A stretch of DNA of 64,000 bases from Xanthostigma xanthostigma (GCA_963575645.1 OY754470.1:49383201-49447200); one strand, 5' to 3'. Positions 23,752 to 34,946 are shown, counted from the stretch's first letter. Notes: a model not told the origin generated them from the sequence alone. Translations and numbers: made by a program.

Positions 23752-24449
23752 ACATGAGGAGCAACCACGCAAAACCCGATGAATCCATTTTTTTCGTTTT
23801 TGAGTTATACGTATATCAATTCTATAGCTAATTTTAGTTAGCTTTATCGAGCTGTGTATTCAGAATAAAGCTAAACCCGGTAAATCCCATAAAAATACGA
23901 GTGTTAAAGTGGAGATTTTGAAGCAAAACCCGATATATCCAAGGACCATGCAAGTTAAGAGAAAAAAATCGCTTTGTTTTTAGTATGTAGGTACTGTTAT
24001 GTTATAATATTATGTTTGTAATTTATTTTTTATGATTTTCTTTTTTACTTCAAAAAAAATTTAAGAATTTTTTATATACTGTTTTTATTTTGAAACAAGC
24101 ACTTTTTCTTCCGTAATACCATATTAATAAACGCTTTCTGAAATACTTATATATAGGTATTTGATTTGCGAAAAAAAACCCGGTAAAATTCTTGTTTCCT
24201 GCAGAACCCGATAAATCCAAACATAAATGTGTGTTTTTTTTAAAGATAATAATATTTTTTTCTAAATTTGGTATGCCACTAATTCGTAAAATAAAATTTG
24301 CTAATTATCTAAAGGATTCTGTGTGAGAGATTTTCGCGATTTACTCGAAACTAGTAAAACTAGTATCTTTGATTAACGTCTGAATAGAAAACTTCAAATA
24401 TTTTTAGTAAAACTAGATTTATCGGGTTTTGCATGGTTGCTCCTCACAT
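23752..24449. mobile_element. TIR element with iterated AACCCGATAAATCC motif
   Basis: GAGGAGCAACCACGCAAAAC and its inverse form 30-bp ends (23756 and 24445), flanked by ACAT on both sides. The motif AACCCGRTAAATCC or close variants occurs four more times inside (about 23873, 23925, 24175, 24205). No transposase is present. A PLE family C fragment lies at 24363-24400. Confidence 0.65.
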
Positions 24450-24569
24450 AATAAAGGAATAATTAATAGTAGTGAATAATAACCGTTATATTGTGGAGTT
24501 TCCTTTATTCCTTTGCGTTGACATATTAGGACAAATTTTTCAACGGAGGGAGTGTCTTCTTACTTTTGC

Positions 24570-24842
24570 TATTTAAAAAAAAATTGGTTGTCTGTAAAGT
24601 CGGTTTACGGACGATAGTTTTACGTGATAACGTCATAATGAAACATTGATGAACTCTCTGACGTCACGCAAGAAGAGAGAGAAATGCGTACAAGCCGACG
24701 CTTGTGCCGATCGCGCCTCTCTATCGCTTATACCGCGCTATCGCTTGCACGCTCAGGCTCAGGCGGAACGTAACACTTTTTCGTGCGTGCAGCCGGTGTT
24801 TCATCAATTTATAAGACGTTATTACGTCAAAACGTCAAAAAT
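24570..24842. repeat. Interspersed repeat G, copy 2
   Basis: The same 5' segment (ATTGGTTGTCTGTAAAGTCG) and 3' segment (CAGCCGGTGTTTCATCAATT) as copies at 12608 and 52847. The interior is short and GC-richer (TCTCTATCGCTTATACCGCG). Confidence 0.65.
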
Positions 24843-25254
24843 CTCTCAGATACTTTGTAGTCGAACGTTGTAGATACTCGGAATCGATTCCAAACATTTC
24901 CACATTTGTGGCTCTAAGTTAAGAGGTCATGACGTTTTTTCTAGAAAAAAAAATATATATACGTGCTTATATGTCGTAAATTAGAACAAATACAGCGGTG
25001 CGATGGGTTGGAATCGATTCAGTGTAAATTTTTCTAGAAGTTTTGTTAATATCAAAAGTACCAAAAAAGTCGTAGAAATGGAAAACGCTCGAAAATATGA
25101 AAAGAAATGTGATGTGTGGAAGAATATAAAATTATCTGAGATAATAAAATTGCTTCTATTCATTGATTCTGAATTAACTCTTTTAGTTTAGAAGCTAGGA
25201 CGATTTAAAATCGATAATTATAATTACCTGAAATATCCTAATCTTTAAAAAATA
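24843..25254. other. Unclassified region
   Basis: Nothing supported; the small open frames in it are taken as chance. Confidence 0.4.
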
Positions 25255-26128
25255 TATACAGGGTGAGTCAGACCACCCGTATCAGTCGTTTTTTTCGAAA
25301 ACGGTTAGTCGTAGAGAGTTGTGTCAAAAATCTGTATTATAAAAGCCCTAATGAAGAATCGAATGGTGATATTTTTTCCCTCCGGAAAGGTCGGCTTCCC
25401 TGTTAGTTTGCTCCGGAATGTTCAGAACTCCGGAATATTAAATGGCACGATACGTCGAAAGTGGTATTGTTGAAAAGATCTTTAAAAAATAAGCAAGTTT
25501 TGTAGGACATTTTTTTTGTTACTGCCACCCCTGTTAAGTAATATTCGTTTGAAATTATTAAATTAACATGTAAGAATAACAAACTTAATTTTAAAAGTTG
25601 GCATTTAAAATCTAGTTACCTAATTAAACAATGTCACAAATGTTCAAACTGTCTTCAATTTACTTCTAAACACTGCAGAGCTCTTCTAGATATGTTATGA
25701 GTACCTGGAAGTATTTTCCGACAAAAAAAAAATAATTGCAATTATTGAAAACTTATTGTGACATTGTTTAATTATAGGTAACTAGATTTTAAATGCCGAC
25801 TTTTTTGTTATTCTGTTAATTTAATAATTTCAAACGAATATTACTTAACAGGGGTGGCAGTAACAAAAAAAAATGTCCTACAAAACTTGCTTATTTTTTA
25901 AAGATCTTTTCAACAATTCCACTTTCGACCTATCGTGCTATTTAACATTCCGGAGTTCTGAACATTTCGGAGCAAACTAACAGGGAAGTCGACCTTTCCG
26001 GGGGGAAAAAATATCACCATTCGATTCTTCATTAGGGCTTTTATAATACAGATTTTTGACACAACTCTCTACGACTAACCGTTTTCGAAAAAAACGACTG
26101 ATACGGGTGGTCTGACTCACCCTGTATA
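25255..26128. mobile_element. Long palindromic TIR element
   Basis: Element 25259-26124 begins CAGGGTGAGTCAGACCACCC and ends with the inverse. The two arms of about 380 bp are nearly identical and separated by about 110 bp. TATA flanks both ends. No coding capacity. This is a foldback element whose transcript would give long dsRNA. Confidence 0.75.
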
Positions 26129-26745
26129 CTTACTTCAAGTTGACCACAGCGTGTATGTTTATTGTGTTAATATTTTAGGCAATTTGAATAAAATTTGAAT
26201 ATGCGTACATTTATAATGAAAAATAAACAAAAAAGAATAGAGCGGTTAAAAATGAAATAACGGTAAAGAATATTATTTTTTTTAAATTAATGTTTGATTA
26301 AAGAACCAACTTTCATAAAGATTTAAAAGCATCAAAATATACAAAATTTAAAGTTGGTTTATAACGTTGGTAATGAAAAAACAAAACAAGGAAATGAATG
26401 ATTGATGAACAAGAAAGATATTCTGAAAATTTGTTGCTTAACCGATGTGTTTTATTATAGAAAATAAGTTTAAGAAAATTTAAAATAACCAAAATATGCA
26501 CAGATATTAACACACACACACACACTTGAAAACTTCGTAATGAAAAAAGTGAGAGACAAGAAAATGGCGTAGGCAAAAGAAAGCAAAGAGAAAAGTTGGA
26601 GATGAGAATAGGGGACAATAGTGCAGTGTGTATAGACAGTGTTTTGTTAGTATTTCATGCGATGCAAGGAAATACAAAATATGTACCTAACCACAGAATT
26701 AAAACGTTCATAGATGGCGCAAAAATGATGTTCGATATTTTGAAA
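26129..26745. other. Unclassified region
   Basis: Contains a (CA)n run at about 26511-26525. The open frame starting at 26596 runs through the Tigger and hAT ends and is not a gene. Confidence 0.5.
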
Positions 26746-26757
26746 TACGGTGTAAAC

Positions 26758-27277
26758 AAAGTGGTCTATATCGACCCCCAGGGATCTACGACAACTTGCA
26801 AGGGGTCCATGTCAGCGGGAAAAAAATTGGGGGTCTATGAAATGAAAATGGGGGTCAACGATAGTGAATCTACTAACAAAAAAAGAAACAAACTGGACAT
26901 CGTTAACCGAAGAGATTTAAGATTAAATATAATTACTTAAATTGATGCCAAATGTTGAAAAATTAAAGCATCAGGTTCATCCCTCACACTAAAAGCATTT
27001 ACTTTTTGCTTAGTTATTTTATGTAAAAGAAAGTAAAAAATAGTTTGATTCTTTTAATTTGAATCTAATTAATAAATGTATAAAACTAAAATGTTCACAC
27101 TACATTTCACAACCGTTATAAAAAATCGTTCAAAGTGAGTAGCACTATATCGGCTGTCAAAAATACATTTGAAATTAATGAATTTGCAAAAAGTCAATAT
27201 CAGATAAGCAGGGGGTCTACCCAAAACCGAAAAACATGGCAAGTGGTCTATGAGATAAAAAAGTTTGGGAACCTCTG
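26758..27277. mobile_element. hAT-like element nested in Tigger
   Basis: The exact 8-bp duplication GTGTAAAC flanks it (26750-26757, 27278-27285). The right end GTTTGGGAACCTCTG is a recognisable hAT terminus; the left end (AAAGTGGTCTATATCGACCC) is diverged. The interior has the GGGGTCTA/GGTCTATGA-type repeats common near hAT ends. No transposase domain was found. Confidence 0.7.
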
Positions 27278-27552
27278 GTGTAAACTCTACTTAACGTCAC
27301 TCGATATAACGACAAACTTCTTAATTACCTAACTCTGGCTGGGTTACCTTGTTGCTCATACAATGGTTCACTCTAAATAACGACACACCCACTGTAATTG
27401 GTTATTTTGCTGCTTTGTTGTAGGCATCATGCGTATCGAAGATTCTAAAAAATTCGTTCTTTAGTTTGTTGGGATTGTCTTTCATATGCTTATATCTCAG
27501 CTGTTTATCGATAAGTTATTCTTAGTTGCCCACAAACTTGCAAGCTGTGAAC

Positions 27553-27676
27553 ATGGCGAGTAAAAGAAAATTTTTGTGTATTGACGAAACTAATACGTGC
27601 AATAGACGCGGGAGAAAAGATAAGTGATGTTGTAAGACGCTTTGGATTCAGTCGCTCGACCGTATCGACAAAATGA
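27553..27676 (+). pseudogene. pogo/Tigger transposase N-terminal fragment
   Basis: ATG at 27553 reads MASKRKFLCIDET. After a frameshift at about 27590 the sequence continues IRAIDAGEKISDVVRRFGF and SRSTVST. This is the CENP-B/Psq-type helix-turn-helix that binds the element ends in pogo/Tigger transposases. A stop follows at 27674-27676, and the catalytic DDE domain is absent. Confidence 0.75.
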
Positions 27677-27770
27677 ATTATTTCTTCTTTCCGTTTAACG
27701 GCAACCACTCAGTAGCGCCACAAAGAGCAAAGTCCCTTGAAAGTCGCTATAATATAGAGTTTACACTGTA

Positions 27771-28131
27771 CTTTTGCTTTTTAAAAACCAAAAGTGAAAG
27801 TAGAAACAGTGACATGTTTCTTGTCCATTTGGTGTAGCGTTTTGCGCAAGCGCAGTGCAATAAGATGCGCAATTTTTATAAAAGGTTTTAACTCCGTGAA
27901 TGCAGCACAAAAACAACAGTGTCGTCGTCTCATCAGGGCCCTTTAGCGGGAGTATCAGACACGAATCTGATGTCGCAGCGGATTGCAAACTGAGTACTCC
28001 TTTGTGTGCATTATATTCTTGCTCTAATGGCACTTTAAGGCCGTTGAGAAGAACCGCGCATCGTGGAGTTTCCATCATAATATCAACACCAGACTTTACT
28101 TTTTGCATAATGTGTCTACTGACAGAATAAT
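27771..28131 (-). CDS. Candidate exon of an unidentified host gene, cut by a Tigger end
   Basis: On the minus strand a clean acceptor (TTTGTTGTTCACAG) ends at 28132. The open frame after it begins DYSVSRHIMQKVKSGVD and continues MMETPRCAVLLNGLKVPL to about 27771. Codon use is gene-like over about 85 residues, much better than chance frames nearby. I cannot name a family. The frame runs into the Tigger TIR, whose CAGTGTAA supplies the stop, so the original exon is probably interrupted or its donor lies upstream (no good GT donor is visible). It could also be a fragment carried by a transposon. Confidence 0.4.
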
Positions 28132-28645
28132 CTGTGAACAACAAAGTTATATACGTTGACACCGAGATAACATCTCTCAATTAATGCATTAACAACGAAG
28201 ACGTTTCTTACAATTGTTAACGTAAAAGTAAAAAATATTAGACTCACTTAAAGACTAATAGCTGGTAAATTTAGCAAATAAAGAGTAAAAATAGGATAAG
28301 AATACAGCATTATCAAAATGCAGTTTAATACATACTAAAATTTTTTTACTAGAAGTTTAATATAATCAAATAATTTTTAATGAAAGCATTTTATATATTG
28401 TTACACGCTCCCCGTTTGACGACAAAGGATTTCGTGAGCCAACAATCGGCTCGTCATTCTAACAGTGACACAGATTGTTGTGGAACAACAATCGGCTTGT
28501 TGTTTTAATTATAACACACAGATTATTGTGGGGCAACAACAATCGGCTTGTTTTAACAATATGCGTAGGTAAAAAGGGCTTTGTTGTCAAATTCCAGACA
28601 GCAATGAATGCAAGAAAGGAAAAAAAGATCCAGCGCATATATATA
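28132..28645. other. Unclassified region with a local repeat
   Basis: Positions 28430-28560 contain three diverged copies of a unit with ACACAGATTRTTGTGG and ACAATCGGCTTG. No gene. Confidence 0.45.
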
Positions 28646-28649
28646 CCAC

Positions 28650-28977
28650 GACGATAGCTCAGTGGATAGGTCAGTAATATATTTTTTGTAATTCGCATCC
28701 TAAGGGTGTGTAAAGGTGTCTGATAAAATGGCCATATTTCAAAAATAGTTAAAGTGAGAGACATTGAATTCAACATACGCAGTCTTCATTAAAAATAAGC
28801 AAACACTTGTTTCAGCGTATTTTTTTTAATTCAACCCCTGATGGGGTCAAAAGAGGGTGTTACCCAACAAAATTTTAAGGGCACGAAATCGTAATCTTGC
28901 ATAAACGCCGGGCCGCAAACTAAATATATTTTGCAGAATTGTATCTATCGCACCCGGGTGAAACCGGGACGGGCTAG
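28650..28977 (+). mobile_element. Helitron 3' part
   Basis: Ends with the hairpin CACCCGGGTGAAACCGGG, then ACGGGCTAG and a T. Upstream it has the Helitron-associated phrase CAACCCCTGATGGGGTCAAA. Near 28650 there is a tRNA-like stretch (GATAGCTCAGTGGATAGGTC). The 5' end is not identified. Confidence 0.6.
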
Positions 28978-29550
28978 TTTCTGATATAATGATTATTATA
29001 ATATATCTTTTTATTTATAATATAATACGGATATTTCTTAAGTACTATGACGCTTATTATTAATACGTTTAAAAATTATAAAGCTACAATATTTGTTTTA
29101 TTCTTTCGTGATAGTTATTTAAAATTTCAATTGAATAAAACAGATTATTGTGTACATAAGCTTTATAACAAATTGGATTCAACAGCAGAAGAACATTCCG
29201 CAATGAAACAGAAGTAGAATTCACACAATAAGAGAAATTTAATTCTATCCGTTCTTTTATACTTTATATTAAATGAGAACATACATTATTTTTATACGAC
29301 ATCAAAAAAGAGTAGGTATATATATATATTTTTATTTGCCTGTTAGTTCTACATACATTCATATTGATTTTAAAGTTTAACTTTATAAATGCAAGTCTAC
29401 CTTAAAAAGCTCAATAAAAAAATATTTAAAGCAAATTTAGGTAAATCCTTAAATACCCTTAAAAATATTATTTCAAGTGCAAACTTATCAAATATAAAAA
29501 AAATTCAAATTGGATTCGTTGGTAAGTTTAAAATGTGGTTAATCAAAAGT
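28978..29550. other. Unclassified AT-rich DNA
   Basis: Nothing supported. Confidence 0.5.
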
Positions 29551-30299
29551 AAATAATGTATCTTCAATAAATTAAATTATCGGCCAATTTTTCAGACAAT
29601 ATATTAACAAAAAAATATAAAATTAAAACATTAACGTTTCGATCCGTTAATGCATTTTTTTTTAAGATGAAGGAAGGTTTTGATTGAGGATCATAAAATA
29701 AGCTTTACCAGTGTTTCGCTAGTGGCCAACGTTTCGAAAAATTTATTTTCATCTTCAGGGCCTATGAACATGTATAAATGTATATAATTTCGAACATATT
29801 GTATCACAATTTTAATGTAAAAAGAAAACCATGCTCAAAAGATAAGCTTTTGTTAAAGGTACTACATAATATTAAAAATCTTATTACATACCTCAAGCTG
29901 GTCAAGTAGTGGTAAATTGTTCTAACAGTATACATGATCATAATTATTATGATTTAATATAATTTTAAACATATCTTATTATAAATAAAAAAATTAATTA
30001 AAAAATTTGTTCAATTTTTATAAAATTGTCACGTGGTGAAAAAATTAAAATATTTATCTGAGAATTTAATATAACCAAATTTGAGAACTTTCTGTGTACT
30101 TTTATTTGATACTGATCAAATGTGTGGTTAAAACATTATCATTAGATTGCTACAGCTGATTGCCTGTTTTATATTGTCAAATTTTGTTAATTATACTGCC
30201 ATATATATTTTTTTGTTAATATATTGTCTGAAAAATTGGTCGATAATTTTATTTATTGAAGAGTTCCAATCAGACGTTAATCAAAGATTTAAATAATAT
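29551..30299. mobile_element. Penelope-like element, family C copy 4, with a nested family B element
   Basis: The left arm starts TTCAATAAATTAAATTATCG, and the right arm ends with GAGTTCCAATCAGACGTTAA and the TCAAAGATTT extension. The flanks AAATAATGT and AAATAATATG are an imperfect duplication. The right arm begins GTTAATGCAT directly after the left arm ribozyme segment (GTTTCGATCC), and is then split by family B sequence from about 29690. Confidence 0.65.
29723..29763 (-). ncRNA. Hammerhead-like motif, family B variant
   Basis: Minus strand: GGCC, CTGAAGA plus T, stem II GAAAAT/TTTTTC, GAAACGTT, GGCC. Close to the copy at 21245 with one stem II mismatch. Confidence 0.5.
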
Positions 30300-30970
30300 G
30301 TCAATAAAGTCAAAGGGTTAGATTTTCTACTGTAATTGTCTGTTTGTGAAGTTTAAAATTACAGTAATTTTAAACTTTACCTCAAACCACCTCTAATTTC
30401 GCGCGAAAATTTTATTTTTTTTTAACAAAAAACAGTGATGAGCATCTAATCAAAATGACATCAGAAGACGTCCTTGAGCGAAGGCGGAATTCGACAAGAG
30501 TCTGACCGAGCTAAACGTTACACCAAGCTGTTTTAAGATTATTATTATTAAAACATGGGAGTTCGACCGTAACATTTCTACATATGTTTTATGATTAACA
30601 GTAAATAACTTATGCTGTGATAGAAAAGATGAAAAGAAATAAGAACAAAGTGTGAAAACCTGAGTAACGTACAAAGAAGATTAAAGAATGAAAAACAGTG
30701 TCGGCTGCTCGAAGAGTATTAACACAATCTGCAAGTTGTGTGCAGAGGACTGAGATAGCGATAATGACGTGAGGAAATTCATTTCACATGCTCATTGTGT
30801 TCCTTCAAGCCTAGTTCTTTATCTATGGCTTAATGCATTAAACACCGACAGTCTTTGTTTCAACGAGTCTCTACGAAATATTCCACAAACTACATTGGTA
30901 TCTGTCAAATGGGAGAGACTTAAAAAACACGGCGGGATTAAGAGAAAATTTTGATAGTTGGTATGGTTTT
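30300..30970. other. Unclassified region
   Basis: A 61-codon plus frame at 30769-30954 has fair codon use but no recognised domain and no clear splice context, so it is not called. Confidence 0.35.
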
Positions 30971-30977
30971 AAAGTTA

Positions 30978-31502
30978 GACATCTAAGATCGGGTATTAGA
31001 AATATATACCCTTATCTGTTATTTAATGATAACAAAGATTATATGTCAGATAATATATACTTTGATAAATCGCACATGGTTTGCCTAGCTAAATCGCGTA
31101 CCGATGCTGCTAAATTAAATAAATTCTAATTGACTTGTTTGGATCAATTTCCCCGATTTGTTAATCATAAAAATCGAACCTAAAATGAGAGAATATGACA
31201 CAAGGGATTGAAATATACCATTGATTCTATATATAAATATAGATCATCTACATAAACATACCTTGTAAATAGTTGTGTTATGTGTACTTTGAGTTTATTT
31301 CTTTGGTAAACATTTTATTTGTGTCATATTTCCTCATCTTAAGCTCGATTTTTATGATTAACAAATCGGGGAAGTTGATCAAAAAAGTTAATTAGAATTT
31401 ATTTAATTTAACAGCATCGGTACGCGGTTTAGCTAGACAACCCATGGTCGATTTATCAATGTATATATTTTCTAACATATAATCTTTGTCATCATCAAAT
31501 AA
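30978..31502. repeat. Inverted repeat element disrupted by a LINE
   Basis: TAATGATAACAAAGATTATA ... CTAAATCGCGTACCGATGCT (31025-31110) is inverted at 31400-31500. The far end of the right arm reappears only after the LINE fragment (about 32320-32372, ATACCGGATTTTAGAC), which shows that the LINE landed inside the right arm. Confidence 0.5.
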
Positions 31503-32318
31503 TAATAATAATAATACGTTTTATTTCATATATGACTACAGAGCCGTGAAACAAGTCAAAAATTAGTACAAATTTCTATATATATTTTTTCAGATCATAA
31601 TTTGTCTGGGCTATTAAAAATGTTTTTAATTCTTTTTTAAAAGTTCCTGCATTCCGAATAGATTTTACATTTTGGGGGATAGTATTGTGTATCCGTATTA
31701 TAGCGTTGCGTACACCCCTGTACGCTACAGCAAGAGTCGTGTTTTCAGTCTTGAAATCATTTCTGTGTCTTGTCTCATACTTGTGGTCAATTATATGATT
31801 CGCAAATAAATGCGGATGAGATCGAAAGAATTTCATACATTCTAATATATATAAATCGTAGACTGTAAGTAGATTTAAATGTTTAAAAATGTTGCGACAG
31901 CTAGTACGGGGAGGTACGCCCGCCATAATACGGATACACCGCTTTTGAATAATAAAAATTTTTTTGGTATGGGAGGAATTCCCCCAGAACACCAAACCAA
32001 ACTGTAAAATTGACTGGAAATGGGCAGTATAAACCGACTTTAAGATATCTGTGCCAACATAATTTTTTGACATATAAATTAGATATGTGGCTTTGTTTAA
32101 TTTAGGAATAATGGAGTCTATCTGGGGTTTCCAACTCAGATCCTTATCTATTGTAATTCCCAGAAATTTTATTATATTCTTCAGATCCAGATCAGTGCTT
32201 AGCAATTTTACTGTTTGAGGAAAGTAAAAATATTGTCCAAATGTTATAATTTCAGTTTTGGAAATATTGACATTTATACCGTTTTTATAGAACCAGGTCT
32301 TTAGTGAATTTATAGAAC
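31503..32318 (-). pseudogene. Non-LTR retrotransposon, RT C-terminal part
   Basis: The minus frame (to about 32318, upstream of the first ATG) reads INSLKTWFYKNGINVNISKT, then FLGITIDKDLSWKPQID and a long C-terminal region ending NYDLKKYI at 31576. This is the post-YADD part of a jockey/CR1-like RT. The 3' UTR contains AATAAAA and ends in an (ATT)n tail at 31503-31517, as expected for target-primed reverse transcription. The catalytic RT core and endonuclease are missing (5'-truncated). The remaining frame is intact for over 240 codons, so insertion is fairly recent. Confidence 0.8.
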
Positions 32319-32372
32319 AGATGAGGGCATATCTTTCTAATACCGGATTTTAGACTAAGTGTCTTGTGACAA

Positions 32373-33345
32373 AATACAATATTAGTTGGGCAATTTTCTT
32401 TTATTAAAAGCAGTTAAAGAACGTTAAATAGTGTAATACTTAGTGTATTTAATTATAATAATATTAAAATGTTTCTAGTTAAAGAAAAGTCCGTCTATCG
32501 AAGTTAGTTTCAAAGAGGACAATCGTTACGCTAAGATTATGGTTACGTTGTACGTTACGGAGGTGGTATAGTATTAGGTTAGTTGAGAGACGGTCGTCTC
32601 AGAATACACGTCACGTGGCAATAAAGGTTCATTCCTTCTTTTGATGAAAAACACTGTACATACAAACACTATGTCCTTTTAATCAATTTCAGCCGAAGGA
32701 TGAGGACACACTGTGCCGTGACTGATTAGAGTTGCACCGCTCCGCGTCGTGTCCTTTTTTTCCTCCGTTCTTTCTTTGAGTTCGTAGATTCTTTTTTCTA
32801 GATAAAATAAATTGAAGTTTTGATGCTGTGACAATATTTGATTTAGTAAAAATATTTCTCTTCAAATTCTTTTCAGAGATAACGTTCGTAAAAAGTGAAA
32901 AAAAAACATGTTAAAATATATTTTTATCTTGGTTACTTTTTTTAATGGAAAATGTTTTTTAATTATCGAGAAATCTTTTAAGAATCCTTTTAATATTTTT
33001 TCGTTTTATCTTTGCTATATTGTTATTCAAACTAATGCATGAAAGGTTTTACACAAAGCTAAGTTAATTTTAATTTACAACACAAGCTGTTGTGAATAGT
33101 TTACACGATTTATTCTTTTTCTAAATCATATTGAGGGGGCGTCCACAAATTACGTGATCCAAATTTGGCGATTTTCCGACTACTCTCCCCCTTTGCTCGA
33201 CGACCCCCCCACCTTCACACGAGACTATTTTTCAAGCGTGTTTTGTGGATAGATCTGGTGTGCGCGCAGTGACAGTTCGAATATTAACACAGAGCAAAAC
33301 GTGTCTTATGTGTGGCAGAATGACGTTATGTGGGCGTTTGTTCAA
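32373..33345. other. Unclassified region
   Basis: No gene. GGGGCGTCCACAAATTACGT near 33135 looks like a single MITE terminus found widely in insects; its partner is not seen. Confidence 0.4.
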
Positions 33346-33349
33346 GTGC

Positions 33350-33550
33350 CCACGTGAAGTTACTGCTTCTTGATTGGTTCTTGCTTATACCTAGCAACAA
33401 ATCTAGCAGGGAAAATAGCGCCTGTTCTAATTTTAAAACCTATTTTCTGAGCTAGCAAGGTAGCCCGCAGTGACGTAATTTCCAGCTTCGTACCCAGGTT
33501 ACCGGCTAGCAGACCTAGCAGCGTTTCTAGCCTCGTGTGCAGCGGACTTA
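33350..33550 (-). repeat. Copy of the 536-972 repeat family
   Basis: On the minus strand CGCTGCACACGAGGCTAGAA, the ACGTCACTGC segment and GAACCAATCA parallel 540-740. It encodes nothing recognisable despite an open frame. Confidence 0.55.
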
Positions 33551-33592
33551 ATGTAATCATAATTATTGTATATGTACCTATAGTTACCATCT

Positions 33593-33737
33593 GTGAGTCG
33601 GAAAAACCCCTGAAAAAGTTTTTCCGACTCACACAATTCATCCCGTTTCCTATTTTAGTGGATTGTGTGAGTTGGAAAAACCCCTGAAAAAGTTTTTCCT
33701 ACACAATCCACTAAAATAGGAAACGAGATGAATTGAG
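33593..33737. repeat. Nested hairpins
   Basis: GAGTCGGAAAAACCCCTGAA with GTTTTTCCGACTC is one hairpin (33597-33631). CAATTCATCCCGTTTCCTAT ... and its inverse (33640-33737) form a larger palindrome whose loop contains a second copy of the AAAAACCCCTGAAAAAGTTT core. Confidence 0.6.
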
Positions 33738-33740
33738 AAT

Positions 33741-34705
33741 CAAACAGCGGTTCACGATCAAATCCAAAAATGTTTGGTACAAGAGTTGATCTCTTTGACC
33801 CAAAGAACAATAATCCTAGATAAAAAATATAGGGTCTTATTTAAGAAAGTGTAGGTGACCTTGATATTTTGGAGACACCTCCACCAAACGAAAAAAAAAC
33901 TACATCACTGTTCTTCCCCCTTGATTCCCTGTAACTTTTGTACTGAACTTTTTTTTCGAAAACCCTTCCTCTAAGAAATAAAAGGGTGTTCGGTTTTTAA
34001 AAATCCATCCTGTATGTGTTTAGTGCTAATAATCCTACGGATTGAAGCACATATTGTTTTGTTTTTTTTCTTTCTTTAAAATAAAAAATAAATAAATAGC
34101 TATCGCTAATGTTTCGTTCTCTCACTACATTGAATGGAACTGAGTGTAATATTGTAGAGGACAGTCTGTAATATTATGTCTACATAACATAGTGATTAGA
34201 GAAGATAGGTTGGATAAGCGGCATATATATATTAGGAATATATAGTACGTTTATATTGCCTCGCAAACGTGTCCATAATTTAACCGACTTCATTATGACG
34301 TAACTCTGAGTTAGTCCACACCGCGTCGGACATGAACACGTAAACAGTCTGGTAATCAAACAAATGAGTGTAGTTTCGTGTCGGACCAGGAGCGATGACA
34401 CTCGTATCCGTTCGTGGGCTACATTTATTGTTACGTCATATCTGCATGTTATTAATTTATATTAATTTGATATAAACTAAGCTGACCTGATGTTTATCGC
34501 TGCTTAATGAGCTATTGTAGTATCCACGTATATAAATTATTTTGACATGCGTTTTTTCATTAGTAAATTAATTTATACATTTATACGGTATTAAATCAAT
34601 AACTGGAAAAAATGTCTTCTGTGTTAAATTGTCACTTTTAGAAAGAACCTCGCACAAACCTTATGGGATTTTGTTCTCGGTTAAATTGATCGAAAATGGT
34701 TTTAT
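33741..34705. other. Unclassified region
   Basis: Around 33810-34015 a dispersed-repeat-like end (AAAAATCCATCCTGTA) is seen. No gene. Confidence 0.4.
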
Positions 34706-34710
34706 TTTAT

Positions 34711-34905
34711 ACAAATCTTTGATTAAAGTCTGAATAGAACTCTTCAAATAAATAAAATTAACGACTAATTTTTTTCAGACAAAAATAAATTATAAATCAA
34801 TATTACAAAAGATGAGGTTTTGATCCGGATTTGGCTTCTTCTTCAGAAATAATCTAAAAAATATTAATTAGTATATATCTACTTATTTCATTTATTTGAA
34901 GGTTT
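34711..34905. mobile_element. PLE family C, degenerate copy
   Basis: CTTTGATTAAAGTCTGAATA, AATAAAATTAACGACTAATT and GATCCGGATTTGGCTTCTTC follow the family C order (extension, arm, ribozyme region) with many substitutions. No inverted second arm was seen. Confidence 0.55.
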
Positions 34906-34946
34906 TATTTTATAGTTTAAAGGTCACTAAGAAAAAGCGTTCGTAA

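Larger units (their letters stand above)
26746..27770 (+). mobile_element. pogo/Tigger-like element interrupted by a hAT
   Basis: TA then CGGTGTAAAC at 26746-26757, and TAGAGTTTACACTG then TA ending at 27770. After the hAT the body resumes TCTACTTAACGTCACTCGAT, a typical pogo-type subterminal region. It carries a remnant of the transposase N-terminus (27553-27676). The total without the hAT is about 490 bp, so most of the transposase has been lost. Confidence 0.7.

Noticed and set aside
23756..24445. CRISPR-like array of the AACCCGATAAATCC motif
   Set aside because: Spacing is irregular, copies are in both orientations, the flanks are TIRs, and the window is eukaryotic.
26596..26940. 114-residue open frame that looks gene-like
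   Set aside because: It crosses the Tigger end, the target duplication and the start of a hAT element, so it cannot be one conserved gene.
27900..28130. 76-residue plus-strand frame
   Set aside because: Antisense to the candidate exon, which has the splice acceptor and better codon pattern.
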